The notes beneath the pieces were generated by a model that did no database searches, was not told the origin of the DNA, and saw nothing but the letters and a program-made list of their open reading frames with translations. This document shows positions 8,601 to 16,411 of a stretch of 64,000 bases of DNA, one piece after another. Positions within the stretch are counted from its first letter, which is position 1. Every line of letters starts with the position of its first letter. The stretch lies in NCBI RefSeq assembly GCF_014489635.1, contig NZ_CP060828.1, forward strand, positions 5,698,501 through 5,762,500, given 5' to 3'. The DNA comes from Streptomyces roseirectus (lineage in GTDB: Bacteria; Actinomycetota; Actinomycetes; Streptomycetales; Streptomycetaceae). The position numbers were made by a program, and so were the translations under genes.

Positions 8601-9130
8601 TCGGTCCCGGCGTGTTCCGGTTCGAGCAGGCGGCGGTGGCCCGGCAGGGCGTCCCCCCGGTGGTGGCGCACATGCTGGTCGCGGCGGGACTGCCGCTGGA
8701 CATGGGCCCGTTCTTCTGGGCGCAGGCCCAACCGGGGCGCCCGGTACCGACGTTGGCGGAGCTGGCGCAGGAGCGCGGGGTGCAGCCGGCGGCGGACGCG
8801 GGGTCGTACCTGGTGATGGGCAGCGACTTCGGCCGGGCGATCTGCGTGCAGTACGGCACCGCCAACATCGTCGCGGTGCCGGTCGAGGCCGGGCCCGGCG
8901 GGGCCCCGGTGGCGCCGCAGTTCGTGAACTCGGGGCTGCCCGAGTTCGCGCGCTGCCTCGCGCTGCTCGGGCGGATGTGGCGGCTGCGGTTCGGGCTGAA
9001 CCCGGAGCAGGCGGGCCGCTGGACCGTCGACTTCCAGGCGCAGTTGGCGTCGCTGGACCCGGCGGCGCTGGGTTCGCCGGACAGTTGGTGGTCGGTGCTG
9101 CTGGAGCAGATGTGGGACGGGCTGCTGTGA
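5693..9130 (+). CDS. YrhB-like N-terminus, Gly/Pro/Ala collagen-like linker, deaminase-like domain and SUKH-4 domain
   Basis: The protein is 1,145 residues. Residues 1-115 look like a YrhB/Imm35-type small domain (FAQAQERAEEWVNG...GLGFVVWAEDR...LPVGEVIRRYEERYG). About 125-825 is low-complexity Gly/Pro/Ala: eight 14-residue repeats of the GGPNSAVPGGVQGP type, then collagen-like GAPGTP tracts. Residues ~825-905 carry a deaminase-like motif, ELHTELESC...GAYCARMI (His878, Cys884, Cys891). The C-terminus (~945-1145) matches SUKH-4 immunity proteins (FGPGVFRFE, YLVMGSDFG, FARCLALLGRMW). ATG 5693 is preferred because family members begin near VTFAQA; GTG 5681, overlapping the upstream stop, is possible. 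Function beyond a toxin/immunity role is unknown. Confidence 0.8.
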   Translation: MVTFAQAQERAEEWVNGDVPVYQHREVRVREFGLGFVVWAEDRAEGPRGDGGAQRLVIARDSGEATLWPALPVGEVIRRYEERYGGEAGVVADAVPAAAARVDLNQTSFLLTPPEWLQDAADKLGIGDGAQGAESTPAPGAGVGGGAGAPGAASGGPGSGAGAAAGGSGAAAAGPGAGGVPSGPGGGGGAGAGSAAVPGGGTAAGAGAPGAAGVPAGATPWAGTDTNGDGGEDRSVPLPATVFAPPLSDPNERRGPGVPADAKTELMSGGSQLPPTAIAPALDGTVGGAQGAGGGPAGGSAYGYPQGGGPGGPGAGGPGVGQGAGGSNSAAPGGVQGPGGPNSAVPGGVQGPGDPNSAVPGGAQGPGGFDSAAPGGTQGPGGFNASAPGGAQAPGGPNSPVAGGGQGSAVPNSAAPGGVQAPGGPNSAVPGGAQGGGALSPTLPGDGQGAGVAGPGAGVADAPTAVATPGLGMPNAGVPGGTSQAGDSAGRGLAPNAGDIADAATSKAAPPPRRRGGGTPPPPPGAPGVPGARPGNAPGPMPGGAPDGAVGGAPGAGPAGTPGAPAGGYVPTQLVSALGPDGPDLISGPGGAPGTPPPGAQPPGAGQSGVTQPGVGMPGAGQMPGAVPPPPPGAPGVPGTAPGTPGAPGTPGAPGAPGAPGAPGTPGAPGAVHQAETMLAAPPVGGPGAPPPPPGAPGVPGAGPRTPSTPGGPNTPPHGAPGTPGTPPHGVPPAPGAPPHGAPPAPPTPPGAPGAGAPFPGAPGAPGTPPGAPPAPFPGAPGAAGAPAAPPGVPGAGPYSGTPMVPQGMPPSAYGYPNPAGQPIVGPGYQAVLRYRAQDGSEQQLIRRSAPGTPHPEWQIFHELRGMNVPPGQVLELHTELESCELPGAYCARMIREQWPQARITSIAPYGTDHASRQQGMRQLLAHQGELHQVADGPARPAPVRAPLPPVQQAPAIPPEAIAQELAAAFGPGVFRFEQAAVARQGVPPVVAHMLVAAGLPLDMGPFFWAQAQPGRPVPTLAELAQERGVQPAADAGSYLVMGSDFGRAICVQYGTANIVAVPVEAGPGGAPVAPQFVNSGLPEFARCLALLGRMWRLRFGLNPEQAGRWTVDFQAQLASLDPAALGSPDSWWSVLLEQMWDGLL
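6665..7000 (+). repeat. Eight tandem 42-bp in-frame repeats
   Basis: The unit encodes about 14 residues of the form GG(P)NSAVPGGVQGP. Copies start at 6665 and every 42 bp to 6959; the last is slightly short. They diverge mainly at third positions and in one or two residues, as expected for an expanding linker. They lie within the long disordered region of the deaminase/SUKH-4 gene. Confidence 0.85.
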
Positions 9131-9157
9131 CGCCGTCCTGAGCGCTCACCGAGCCGA

Positions 9158-9193
9158 GAGGGCCCGCACCCGGGAGACCGGGGGCGGGCCCTC
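9158..9193 (+). terminator. GC-rich terminator hairpin after the deaminase/SUKH-4 gene
   Basis: GAGGGCCCGCACCCGG (9158-9173) folds onto CCGGGGGCGGGCCCTC (9178-9193) with one mismatch and a 4-base loop. There is no U-tract. It marks the end of the toxin–immunity operon. Confidence 0.7.
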
Positions 9194-9321
9194 GTCGTGT
9201 GGACGACCCTTACGACCCGTACGCCCCGTAACCCCCTCACGGAGTGTCACGTTAGGCACCTTTTGATCCGAGCCGTCAAGATATGCGCAAAATCGTTCGG
9301 ATCTCGTGGGGAGTTTCCATC

Positions 9322-10206
9322 ATGGGCAGCGCGTCGGTGTCGCCGTACGGGTTCGGAGCGGTCCGTGGACGGGGGTACCGCCCCGCGCAGGTCGAGGCGT
9401 ACGTCGCGGCGCTGTGCGCGGACCGGGACTCCGCGTGGGAGCGGGCGGCGCGGCTGACGGTGCGGGTCAAGGAGGGCGAGGCCGAGGCGCGGCGGCTGCG
9501 TGAGGTCGTCAACCGGCTGGCTCCACAGGACTACGACACCCTCGGCGAGAGTGCCCGCCACCTGTTCCGCCTCGCGCAGGACGAGGCCGACGCGCTGGTC
9601 GAACGCGCCCGGCGCGAGGCGCGCGAGCGGGGCGCGCAGGCGGACGCGCACGCCGTCGTCGTCCACGAGGAAGCGCGGGAGGAGGCGCGCGTGACCCTCG
9701 CGGAGGCGGAGGAATGGGGACAGCGGCGCACCGAACAGGCCCGCGCCGAGGCGGACGAGATCCGGGTGGCCGCCCGGCGCGGCGTGAAGGAGGCGCGTGC
9801 CGCGTCCCTCGCCGAGCTGCGCGAGGTGCGCCGGAGCACATCGGCCCTGCTGGCCCGCCAGGAACAGGACCACACGCGGCGCTGGACGGCGGCGGAGCGC
9901 GAGGCCGCCGACCGCGCACGCGCCCTCGACGCCCACTACGCCGACCTCGTCGCCCGCGCCGAGTCCGCCCTCACCGAGGCCCGCGCCTCCTACGCCGACG
10001 CCGAGACCTCCGCCCGCCACCTCCAGGACCGCGCCCACACCCACGCCACCGCCCTCCTCACCCAGGCCCACCACCAGGCCGACCGCATCGCCCGCGAGAC
10101 CGAACGCGTCCTGCGCGAACACGGCGAACGCTGGGACGACGTCCGCGCCCACATGGACTACGTCCGCAGCAGCCTGAGCGCACTGACGGGCCGGACGGTG
10201 GAGTAG
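9322..10206 (+). CDS. DivIVA-like coiled-coil protein (often annotated cellulose-binding protein)
   Basis: The protein has 294 residues from ATG 9322, preceded by GGGGAG. The N-terminus (SVSPYGFGAVRGRGYRPAQVEAYVAAL) matches the short DivIVA-type membrane-binding start (RGYxxxQVdxyv). The rest is almost entirely alpha-helical coiled coil rich in Ala, Glu and Arg. Such Streptomyces proteins relate to Scy/FilP-like cytoskeletal or polarity proteins; the 'cellulose-binding' label is historical. It probably acts as an oligomeric scaffold in the cytoplasm or at the membrane. It stands alone between the toxin locus and a convergent MFS gene. There are no transmembrane segments or catalytic motifs. 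Confidence 0.8.
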   Translation: MGSASVSPYGFGAVRGRGYRPAQVEAYVAALCADRDSAWERAARLTVRVKEGEAEARRLREVVNRLAPQDYDTLGESARHLFRLAQDEADALVERARREARERGAQADAHAVVVHEEAREEARVTLAEAEEWGQRRTEQARAEADEIRVAARRGVKEARAASLAELREVRRSTSALLARQEQDHTRRWTAAEREAADRARALDAHYADLVARAESALTEARASYADAETSARHLQDRAHTHATALLTQAHHQADRIARETERVLREHGERWDDVRAHMDYVRSSLSALTGRTVE

Positions 10207-10238
10207 CCCGCTAACTCCCTGGTATTGGGCACCCCGGC

Positions 10239-11735
10239 TCACTCCCCGGAGGGATCCAGCACCGGAAACCTCCGAGGCGCGAGCAACAGCACGGCGAACG
10301 CGAGCGCCGCCGCCGTCGCCGCGCCGAAGTACACGGCGTGGACGGCCTCGGCGACGGCGTGGCGGACGGGGGCGGGGGTGCCGTCGGGGCCCCAGGTGCG
10401 GGTGACGGAGTCGAGGTCGGCGCCGCCGAGGCGGGCCGCGAGGACGCCGTTGGCGACGGCGCCGAAGAGGGAGGCGCCGAGGGTCTGGCCGGTCTGGCGG
10501 CAGAAGAGGATCGACGCGGTGGCGGTGCCGCGTTCGCCCCAGGTGACCGTCGACTGGACGCCGACGATCAGGGGGAGCTGGAAGAGGCCGAGCGCGGCGC
10601 CCAACGCCAGCATGAGCAGGGCGGGTTGCCAGGCGGAGCCGGGGTAGGGGAGGAAGGGGAACGCGAGCAGGAACAGCGTCGCGAGGCCGATGCCCAGCAG
10701 GGCCGTGTCACGGAAACCGATGCGCCGGTAGACGTGCTGGCTGAGCGCGGCGGAGACCGGCCAGCTGAGGGTCCACACGGACAGCACGAACCCGGCGGCG
10801 ACCGGCCCGAGCCCGAGGACGGACTGCGCGTACGTCGGGAGGAACACGGTCGGCGCCACCATCAGCAGCCCCAGCGCGCCCAGCGCCAGGTTGACGGACG
10901 CGATGGTCCGCCGCCGCCACACCCAGCCGGGGATGATCGGCTCGGCGGCCCGCCGCTCGACGACGACCACGACGGCGACGAGGACGAGCCCGGTGCCCAG
11001 CAGCGCGAGCGAGGGCGCCGACAGCCAGTCCCAGGCGACCCCGCCCTGCACGAGCGCGGTCAGCAGGACCCCGCCACAGGCGAACACGGCGACGGCACCG
11101 GCCCAGTCGACGCGCGGCTTCACCAACTCCCGCGCGGGCTCGTGGAGGTGACGGACGATCAGCCACAACGCGACCGCGCCCACCGGAACGTTGACGAGGA
11201 AGATCCACCGCCAGTCGGCGTACGCGGCGAACAGCCCGCCGACGGCCGGGCCCGCGACCGCCGACACCGCCCACACCGTGGACAACTTCGCCTGGATCCT
11301 GGGCCGTTGCTCCAGCGGATACAGGTCGGCGGCGAGGGTCTGCACGGTCCCCTGCAACGCCCCGCCGCCGAGCCCCTGCACGACCCGGAACGCGATCAGC
11401 GCGCCCATGTTCCAGGCGCACGCGCACAGGACGGACCCCAGCAGGAACAGGGCCGCGCCGACGACGAGGACCGGCTTGCGGCCGAAGGTGTCGGAGAGCT
11501 TCCCGTACACCGGGAGCGTGACGGTCACCGCGAGGAGGTAGCCGGAGAAGAGCCACGAGAAGACCGAGAAGCCGCCGAGGTCCCCGACGATCTGGGGGAC
11601 GGCGGTGGAGACGATCGTGGAGTCGAGGGCGGCCAGCGCCATCGACAGCATGAGCGCGGCGACCACCGCGCCGCGTCGGCCGGGGGTACTACGGTCCCCG
11701 GTCTCAGGTATGACCGGCCGAACGCTCTCCGCCAC
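10239..11735 (-). CDS. MFS drug/proton antiporter, DHA2 (EmrB/QacA) type
   Basis: The protein has 498 residues with about 14 predicted membrane helices, the DHA2 layout. Helix 1 carries ALDSTIVSTAVPQIVGDLGG, and the loop 2-3 signature is GKLSDTFGRKPVLVVG. These exporters remove hydrophobic drugs or metabolites using the proton gradient. GTG 11735 is chosen because GGGGAGC lies five bases upstream; an in-frame ATG at 11783 has no ribosome site. No regulator gene is adjacent, although a MerR-type dyad lies just upstream at 11810. The substrate cannot be predicted. Confidence 0.92.
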   Translation of the reverse strand: MAESVRPVIPETGDRSTPGRRGAVVAALMLSMALAALDSTIVSTAVPQIVGDLGGFSVFSWLFSGYLLAVTVTLPVYGKLSDTFGRKPVLVVGAALFLLGSVLCACAWNMGALIAFRVVQGLGGGALQGTVQTLAADLYPLEQRPRIQAKLSTVWAVSAVAGPAVGGLFAAYADWRWIFLVNVPVGAVALWLIVRHLHEPARELVKPRVDWAGAVAVFACGGVLLTALVQGGVAWDWLSAPSLALLGTGLVLVAVVVVVERRAAEPIIPGWVWRRRTIASVNLALGALGLLMVAPTVFLPTYAQSVLGLGPVAAGFVLSVWTLSWPVSAALSQHVYRRIGFRDTALLGIGLATLFLLAFPFLPYPGSAWQPALLMLALGAALGLFQLPLIVGVQSTVTWGERGTATASILFCRQTGQTLGASLFGAVANGVLAARLGGADLDSVTRTWGPDGTPAPVRHAVAEAVHAVYFGAATAAALAFAVLLLAPRRFPVLDPSGE

Positions 11736-11809
11736 TGACGCTCCCCGTGCTCCGGCGCTCCGGTGATCCCGTGCCCCTTGCATCTATCTGCCGTCGATCA
11801 GCTTCTCAC

Positions 11810-11834
11810 TTGACCCTCACGTCGCGGCAGGGTG
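11810..11834 (+). promoter_or_regulatory. MerR-type promoter-like dyad
   Basis: TTGACC (11810-11815) starts an inverted repeat, ACCCT (11813) to AGGGT (11829-11833), placed between a -35-like box and a -10 region about 19 bp further on. That is the geometry of MerR-family promoters. No MerR gene is present in the window. The promoter would read rightward, while the nearby exporter is transcribed leftward, so its role is uncertain. Confidence 0.35.
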
Positions 11835-12170
11835 CAGCCTTAGGGGGCCGGAGGGTGGAGGGATCCCTGAATTTCGCTCCACCCGTCGGTGGAGAACCCC
11901 TAGGGGTACCTCCGTACTACGTCTCGGGGAGGGTTCGTACCGACGGATGACGAGGAGCCGCCGCCCCGCTCCTTAATCTGGCTTTACGCCGACGGGGGGT
12001 GGGGTTAACCCCCCGGGAAGAGGGGGCCCGGCCCCAATGCGCCGACTCCCTCCCGGGGACCAGACTCGTCGTCGTACCCAAGCACCAAGCATCCAGGTAC
12101 CCCAGTACTCAAGCGGGCCCGCCAGCGGGGCAGCCGCGTCTCAAGTGATGACCGACATAGGAGACTTGCC

Positions 12171-12959
12171 ATGACATCGGCCGTGACCATTCCCCGGCAC
12201 GGGGGTTCCGGAGGGCGTACGGCCGTCGCCGCGCGGGGGCGGCAGGTCGTGAAGGCGTACGGCGCCGGGGAGACCCGCGTCGTCGCGCTCGACCACGTCG
12301 ACGTGGACATCGCGCGGGGCGAGTTCACCGCGATCATGGGCCCCTCGGGTTCCGGGAAGTCCACGCTCATGCACTGCCTCGCCGGACTCGACACCGTCAG
12401 CTCGGGGAAGATCTACCTCGACGACACCGAGATCACCGGCCTGAAGGACAAGAAGCTCACCCAACTCCGGCGCGACCGCGTCGGGTTCATCTTCCAGGCG
12501 TTCAACCTGCTCCCCACGCTCAGCGCGCTGGAGAACATCACGCTCCCGATGGACATCGCCGGCCGCAAGCCGGACAAGCAGTGGCTGGCCCGCGTCGTCG
12601 AGACCGTCGGCCTCGCGGGGCGGCTCAAGCACCGGCCCAACCAGCTCTCCGGCGGCCAGCAGCAACGCGTCGCCGTGGCAAGGGCGTTGGCCGCCCGCCC
12701 CGAGATCATCTTCGGCGACGAGCCGACCGGGAACCTCGACTCCCGTGCGGGCGCTGAGGTGTTGGGCTTCCTGCGCCGCTCCGTCGACGAACTCGGCCAG
12801 ACCATCGTCATGGTGACCCACGACCCGGTCGCCGCGTCCTACGCGGACCGTGTGCTGTACCTCGCCGACGGCCGCATCGTCGACGAGATGCTGCGCCCGA
12901 CCGCCGAGACCGTCCTCGACCGAATGAAGGACTTCGACGCCCGGGGGCGCACGTCATGA
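12171..12959 (+). CDS. ABC transporter ATP-binding protein (MacB/LolD type)
   Basis: The 262-residue ATPase has Walker A GPSGSGKST, signature LSGGQQQRVAVARAL, Walker B IIFGDEP and a GFIFQAFNLLPTLSALENI Q-loop of the LolD/MacB class. These ATPases drive FtsX-type permeases in mechanotransmission or envelope export. The start ATG follows AGGAGACTTGCC. It overlaps the permease by four bases (ATGA), so translation is coupled. Its C-terminal tail, ending DFDARGRTS, closely resembles the partial ATPase at the right end of the window, marking the two systems as paralogues. The upstream 400 bp holds a perfect palindrome GGGGTTAACCCC at 12001 that may be regulatory. Confidence 0.95.
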   Translation: MTSAVTIPRHGGSGGRTAVAARGRQVVKAYGAGETRVVALDHVDVDIARGEFTAIMGPSGSGKSTLMHCLAGLDTVSSGKIYLDDTEITGLKDKKLTQLRRDRVGFIFQAFNLLPTLSALENITLPMDIAGRKPDKQWLARVVETVGLAGRLKHRPNQLSGGQQQRVAVARALAARPEIIFGDEPTGNLDSRAGAEVLGFLRRSVDELGQTIVMVTHDPVAASYADRVLYLADGRIVDEMLRPTAETVLDRMKDFDARGRTS

Positions 12960-15538
12960 CCGTCATGAAGACCTCGATGCGCAACTTCTTCGCCCACAAA
13001 GGGCGAATGGCGCTCTCGGCGATAGCGGTGCTGCTGTCGGTGGCGTTCGTGTGCGGGACGCTGGTGTTCACGGACACCATGTCGACGACGTTCGACAAGC
13101 TGTTCGCGGCGACGTCGTCCGACGTCACGGTGAGCCCCAAGGACGCCTCCGACACCGGGGAGACGCAGGCCGACAACGGCAAGCCGCCGGTCATGCGGGC
13201 GTCGGTCCTCGACACCGTCCGCAAGGCGAAGGGCGTCAAGGCGGCCGAGGGCGCGGTGTTCTCGACCTCCGTGACCGTCGTCGACGCCGACAAGGACAGC
13301 CTCTCGCCGAACGGCGGCGGACCGACCATCGTCGGCAACTGGACCGCCAACGACGCCCGCACCATGAAGGTCACCTCCGGGACGCCCCCCAAGGGTCCGG
13401 ACCAGGTGATGGTGGACGCGGACACCGTCGACAAGCACCACCTGAAGCTCGGCGACGAGATCGCCGTCATCACCGCCGTCGGCACCCACACCGCGAAGGT
13501 CTCCGGCGTCGCCGCGTTCGAGGTCACCAACCCCGGCGCCGCGATCTTCTACCTCGACACGAAGACCGCGCAGCAGACGCTGGTCGGCGAGACCGGGGTC
13601 TACACGAACGTCAACGTCACGGCCGCCGAGGGCGTCAGCGACGCGCAGCTGAAGACGGACGTCAGCGCGGCACTCGGCGCCGGTCAGTTCAAGGTGCAGA
13701 CGGCCAAGGAGACGGCGGACGCCAACCGCGCGGACGTCGGCGAGTTCATGGACGTCCTCAAGTACGCCATGCTCGGCTTCGCCGGGATCGCGTTCCTCGT
13801 CGGCATCTTCCTGATCATCAACACGTTCTCGATGCTGGTCGCGCAGCGCACCCGGGAGATCGGGCTCATGCGGGCCATCGGGTCCTCGCGCAAGCAGGTC
13901 AACCGGTCCGTGCTGGTCGAGGCGTTCCTCCTCGGGGTCGTCGGGTCGGTACTAGGGGTAGGGGCCGGGGTCGGGATCGCCGTCGGGCTGATGAAGCTCA
14001 TGAGCTCCGCCGGCATGAACCTCTCCACCGACGATCTGACGGTCGCCTGGACCACCCCGGTGATCGGGCTCGTCCTCGGGGTCGTCGTCACCGTCCTCGC
14101 CGCCTACCTCCCGGCCCGGCGTGCCGGGAAGGTCTCCCCGATGGCCGCCCTGCGGGACGCGGGCACGCCCGCCGACGGCAAGGCCGGGCTGGTGCGCGGG
14201 GCGATCGGGCTGCTGCTCACCGGCGGCGGCGTCTTCGCCCTGTACCTCGCGGGCAGCGCCGACAAGGGCGGTGAGGGCGCGCTCTGGCTGGGGCTCGGGA
14301 TCGTCCTGTCGCTCCTCGGGTTCGTCGTCGTCGGACCGCTGCTGGCGGGCGGGGTCGTACGGGTACTAGGGGTGGTCCTGCTGCGGGCCTTCGGGCCGGT
14401 GGGGCGCATGGCCGAGCGCAACGCGCTGCGCAACCCGAGGCGTACGGGGGCTACGGGGGCGGCCCTGATGATCGGGCTCGCGCTGGTCGCCTGCCTCTCC
14501 GTCGTCAGCTCCTCGATGGTGGCCTCCGCGACGCAGGAGCTGGACAAGACCGTCGGCACCGACTTCATCGTCGGGTCGGACGCCGGGCAGCTCGTCATCC
14601 CGCAGGCCGTCAAGGCGATCAAGGAGACGCCGGGCATCGAGCGGGTCACCGAGTACAAGTGGCTGGAGGCCGACTACACCACCCCCGACGGCAAGACCCT
14701 CAAGAACACCGACATCACGGCGGCCGACCCGTCGTACGCGACCGACGTCCGCAAGGAGACCGTCGCGGGCGACATCAAGGACGCCTACCGGATCGACTCG
14801 ATGTCCGTCCACGAGGACTTCGCCAAGGAACACCGCGTCACCCTCGGCTCGAAGATCGCCGTCAAGTTCAAGGAGGGGTCGACGGCGCACCTCACGGTCC
14901 GCGCCATCACCCGCAGCGACGACGTCATCGACTCCGGCGCCAAGTACATGTCCATCGCGACCCTCGCGAAGTACGTGCCCGCCGACAAGATGCCCCTCGA
15001 CTCCATGCTCTTCGCGACGGCGCAGAAGGGCCAACAGGACGCCGTGTACCAGGCGTTGAAGTCCTCCCTGCACGACTACCCGCAGTACAAGGTGCGCGAC
15101 CAGACCGACTACAAGCAGGCGCTCAAGGACCAGATCGGCCAACTCCTCAACCTCATCTACGGGTTGCTGGCCCTCGCGATCATCGTCGCCGTCCTCGGCG
15201 TGGTGAACACCCTCGCGCTGTCGGTCGTCGAGCGGACCCGGGAGATCGGCCTCATGCGCGCCATCGGCCTCTCCCGCCGCCAACTGCGCCGCATGATCCG
15301 CATGGAGTCCGTCGTCATCGCCCTCTTCGGCGCGCTGCTCGGCCTCGGGCTCGGCATGGGCTGGGGGGCCACCGCGCAGCAACTCCTCGCGCTCCAGGGC
15401 CTCGGCGTCCTGGAGATCCCCTGGCCGACCATCATCGGCGTCTTCATCGGGTCCGCGTTCGTGGGGCTGTTCGCGGCACTGGTCCCGGCGTTCCGGGCGG
15501 GACGGATGAACGTCCTCAACGCGATCGCCACCGACTGA
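12956..15538 (+). CDS. ABC transporter permease with two FtsX domains
   Basis: The 860-residue protein has the duplicated FtsX architecture: an N-terminal membrane helix (about 18-40), a large extracytoplasmic domain, three helices near residues 265-390, a middle pair of helices, a second extracytoplasmic domain and three C-terminal helices. The conserved cytoplasmic motif TREIGLMRAIGSSRKQV recurs as TREIGLMRAIGLSRRQL in the second half. It probably couples ATP hydrolysis to lipoprotein, peptide or lipid handling at the outer face; substrate unknown. Start ATG 12956 overlaps the ATPase stop; a second in-frame ATG lies nine bases later. A strong terminator follows. Confidence 0.93.
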   Translation: MTVMKTSMRNFFAHKGRMALSAIAVLLSVAFVCGTLVFTDTMSTTFDKLFAATSSDVTVSPKDASDTGETQADNGKPPVMRASVLDTVRKAKGVKAAEGAVFSTSVTVVDADKDSLSPNGGGPTIVGNWTANDARTMKVTSGTPPKGPDQVMVDADTVDKHHLKLGDEIAVITAVGTHTAKVSGVAAFEVTNPGAAIFYLDTKTAQQTLVGETGVYTNVNVTAAEGVSDAQLKTDVSAALGAGQFKVQTAKETADANRADVGEFMDVLKYAMLGFAGIAFLVGIFLIINTFSMLVAQRTREIGLMRAIGSSRKQVNRSVLVEAFLLGVVGSVLGVGAGVGIAVGLMKLMSSAGMNLSTDDLTVAWTTPVIGLVLGVVVTVLAAYLPARRAGKVSPMAALRDAGTPADGKAGLVRGAIGLLLTGGGVFALYLAGSADKGGEGALWLGLGIVLSLLGFVVVGPLLAGGVVRVLGVVLLRAFGPVGRMAERNALRNPRRTGATGAALMIGLALVACLSVVSSSMVASATQELDKTVGTDFIVGSDAGQLVIPQAVKAIKETPGIERVTEYKWLEADYTTPDGKTLKNTDITAADPSYATDVRKETVAGDIKDAYRIDSMSVHEDFAKEHRVTLGSKIAVKFKEGSTAHLTVRAITRSDDVIDSGAKYMSIATLAKYVPADKMPLDSMLFATAQKGQQDAVYQALKSSLHDYPQYKVRDQTDYKQALKDQIGQLLNLIYGLLALAIIVAVLGVVNTLALSVVERTREIGLMRAIGLSRRQLRRMIRMESVVIALFGALLGLGLGMGWGATAQQLLALQGLGVLEIPWPTIIGVFIGSAFVGLFAALVPAFRAGRMNVLNAIATD

Positions 15539-15567
15539 GCCACCGCATACGGGGGTTGCGGGGGAAG

Positions 15568-15610
15568 ACCCGGTGCCGGGAAGCCAACAGGGCTTCCCGG
15601 CACCGGGTTT
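15568..15610 (+). terminator. 18-bp perfect hairpin terminator after the ABC pair
   Basis: ACCCGGTGCCGGGAAGCC (15568-15585) is followed by a 5-base loop and its exact complement (15591-15608), then TT. It can serve both the ABC operon and the convergent small gene at 15644. Confidence 0.88.
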
Positions 15611-15643
15611 CGCGCGCGGACGCTGCCGCGCACGGGCGTCACT

Positions 15644-16030
15644 TCACGCGCTCGCCGCCCCGAACGCGTCCGCCCCGAAAGAGTCCGCCCCGAACGGCGC
15701 ACCCTCATAGGTGTACGGGTAGTCCACCCCCATCGTCGCGAGCGTCGCCGCCCGCCGCCGCTCCCACTGGAGCCGCAACTCCCACGCGGCCTCCGCCTGA
15801 GCATCGCGCTCGGCCTGGAGCCGGAAGAGTTCGGCGGCTTCTTCCTTGCTGGGGCTGGTCCACGGGCGGGCCCAGGGGCTGACGTACGACTCGGCGGCGG
15901 CCGGTGCCGGGGTCGATGCCGGGGCCGGTGCGGGGGCCGCGCACTTGCGGCGCTTGCCCCGAGCGGGGAGGAGGTACGAGAGCAGGGTGTGCAGGGACGC
16001 CAAAATGGCGCGCGCGATAGAGTGGCGCAC
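15644..16030 (-). CDS. Small conserved-looking hypothetical protein
   Basis: The 128-residue protein starts at a GTG (16030) preceded by GAGAGGAAGA. The N-terminus is amphipathic/hydrophobic (IARAILASLHTLLSYLLPARG) followed by basic residues and a short Ala/Pro tract. A helical stretch (EEAAELFRLQAERDAQAE, WELRLQWERR) follows, and the tail reads YPYTYEGAPFG with repeated FGAD. No enzymatic motif was found and no family is recognised. The helical part resembles a short coiled coil; membrane association through the first 20 residues is possible. Confidence 0.65.
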   Translation of the reverse strand: MRHSIARAILASLHTLLSYLLPARGKRRKCAAPAPAPASTPAPAAAESYVSPWARPWTSPSKEEAAELFRLQAERDAQAEAAWELRLQWERRRAATLATMGVDYPYTYEGAPFGADSFGADAFGAASA

Positions 16031-16411
16031 GGCGACAGTCTTCCTCTCACGGTGATGTCGTCACGGCCCCATCAGCGGAGTGTTGGTAGCACTCCGAGCC
16101 CTGGTGGGGCCACTTTGTTGTGTTGTGTGGAGCACCGTAGCACTCAATTACCCCTTTGCAGAACGGAAGTTGAGTTCTGTGATCTTCCGTTCGGTTATGG
16201 CGGGATCATGCTCCCGAACGCGCCGCTCACCGCCAACTCACGAACACCGTCAGCGAGTCCAGCCCCGGTGGGCGGGGGTGGGCAACGGGAGTTGGGACGT
16301 GTCCGGCTGATACCCCGGAGAGTTATAGGTACCTGGCGTGGCGGTTCGTCCGCATGCTGATCGTCGTGTCCGCGAGGGCGGGCGTATCGCTACCGGGAAA
16401 CGGGGAGTGTC
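16031..16411. other. Divergent intergenic region, relatively AT-rich
   Basis: This 381-bp gap separates the divergent small hypothetical gene and the lipase. It is less GC-rich than its surroundings. A perfect 8-bp inverted repeat, GAACGGAA (16161-16168) and TTCCGTTC (16185-16192), flanks a 16-bp loop. Short open frames here look non-coding. The promoters of both neighbours probably lie here. Confidence 0.5.

Noticed and set aside
5693..9130. Many long open frames on the opposite strand of the Gly/Pro-rich gene
   Set aside because: They arise from GC-rich codon bias and repeat structure and show no domain or ribosome site.
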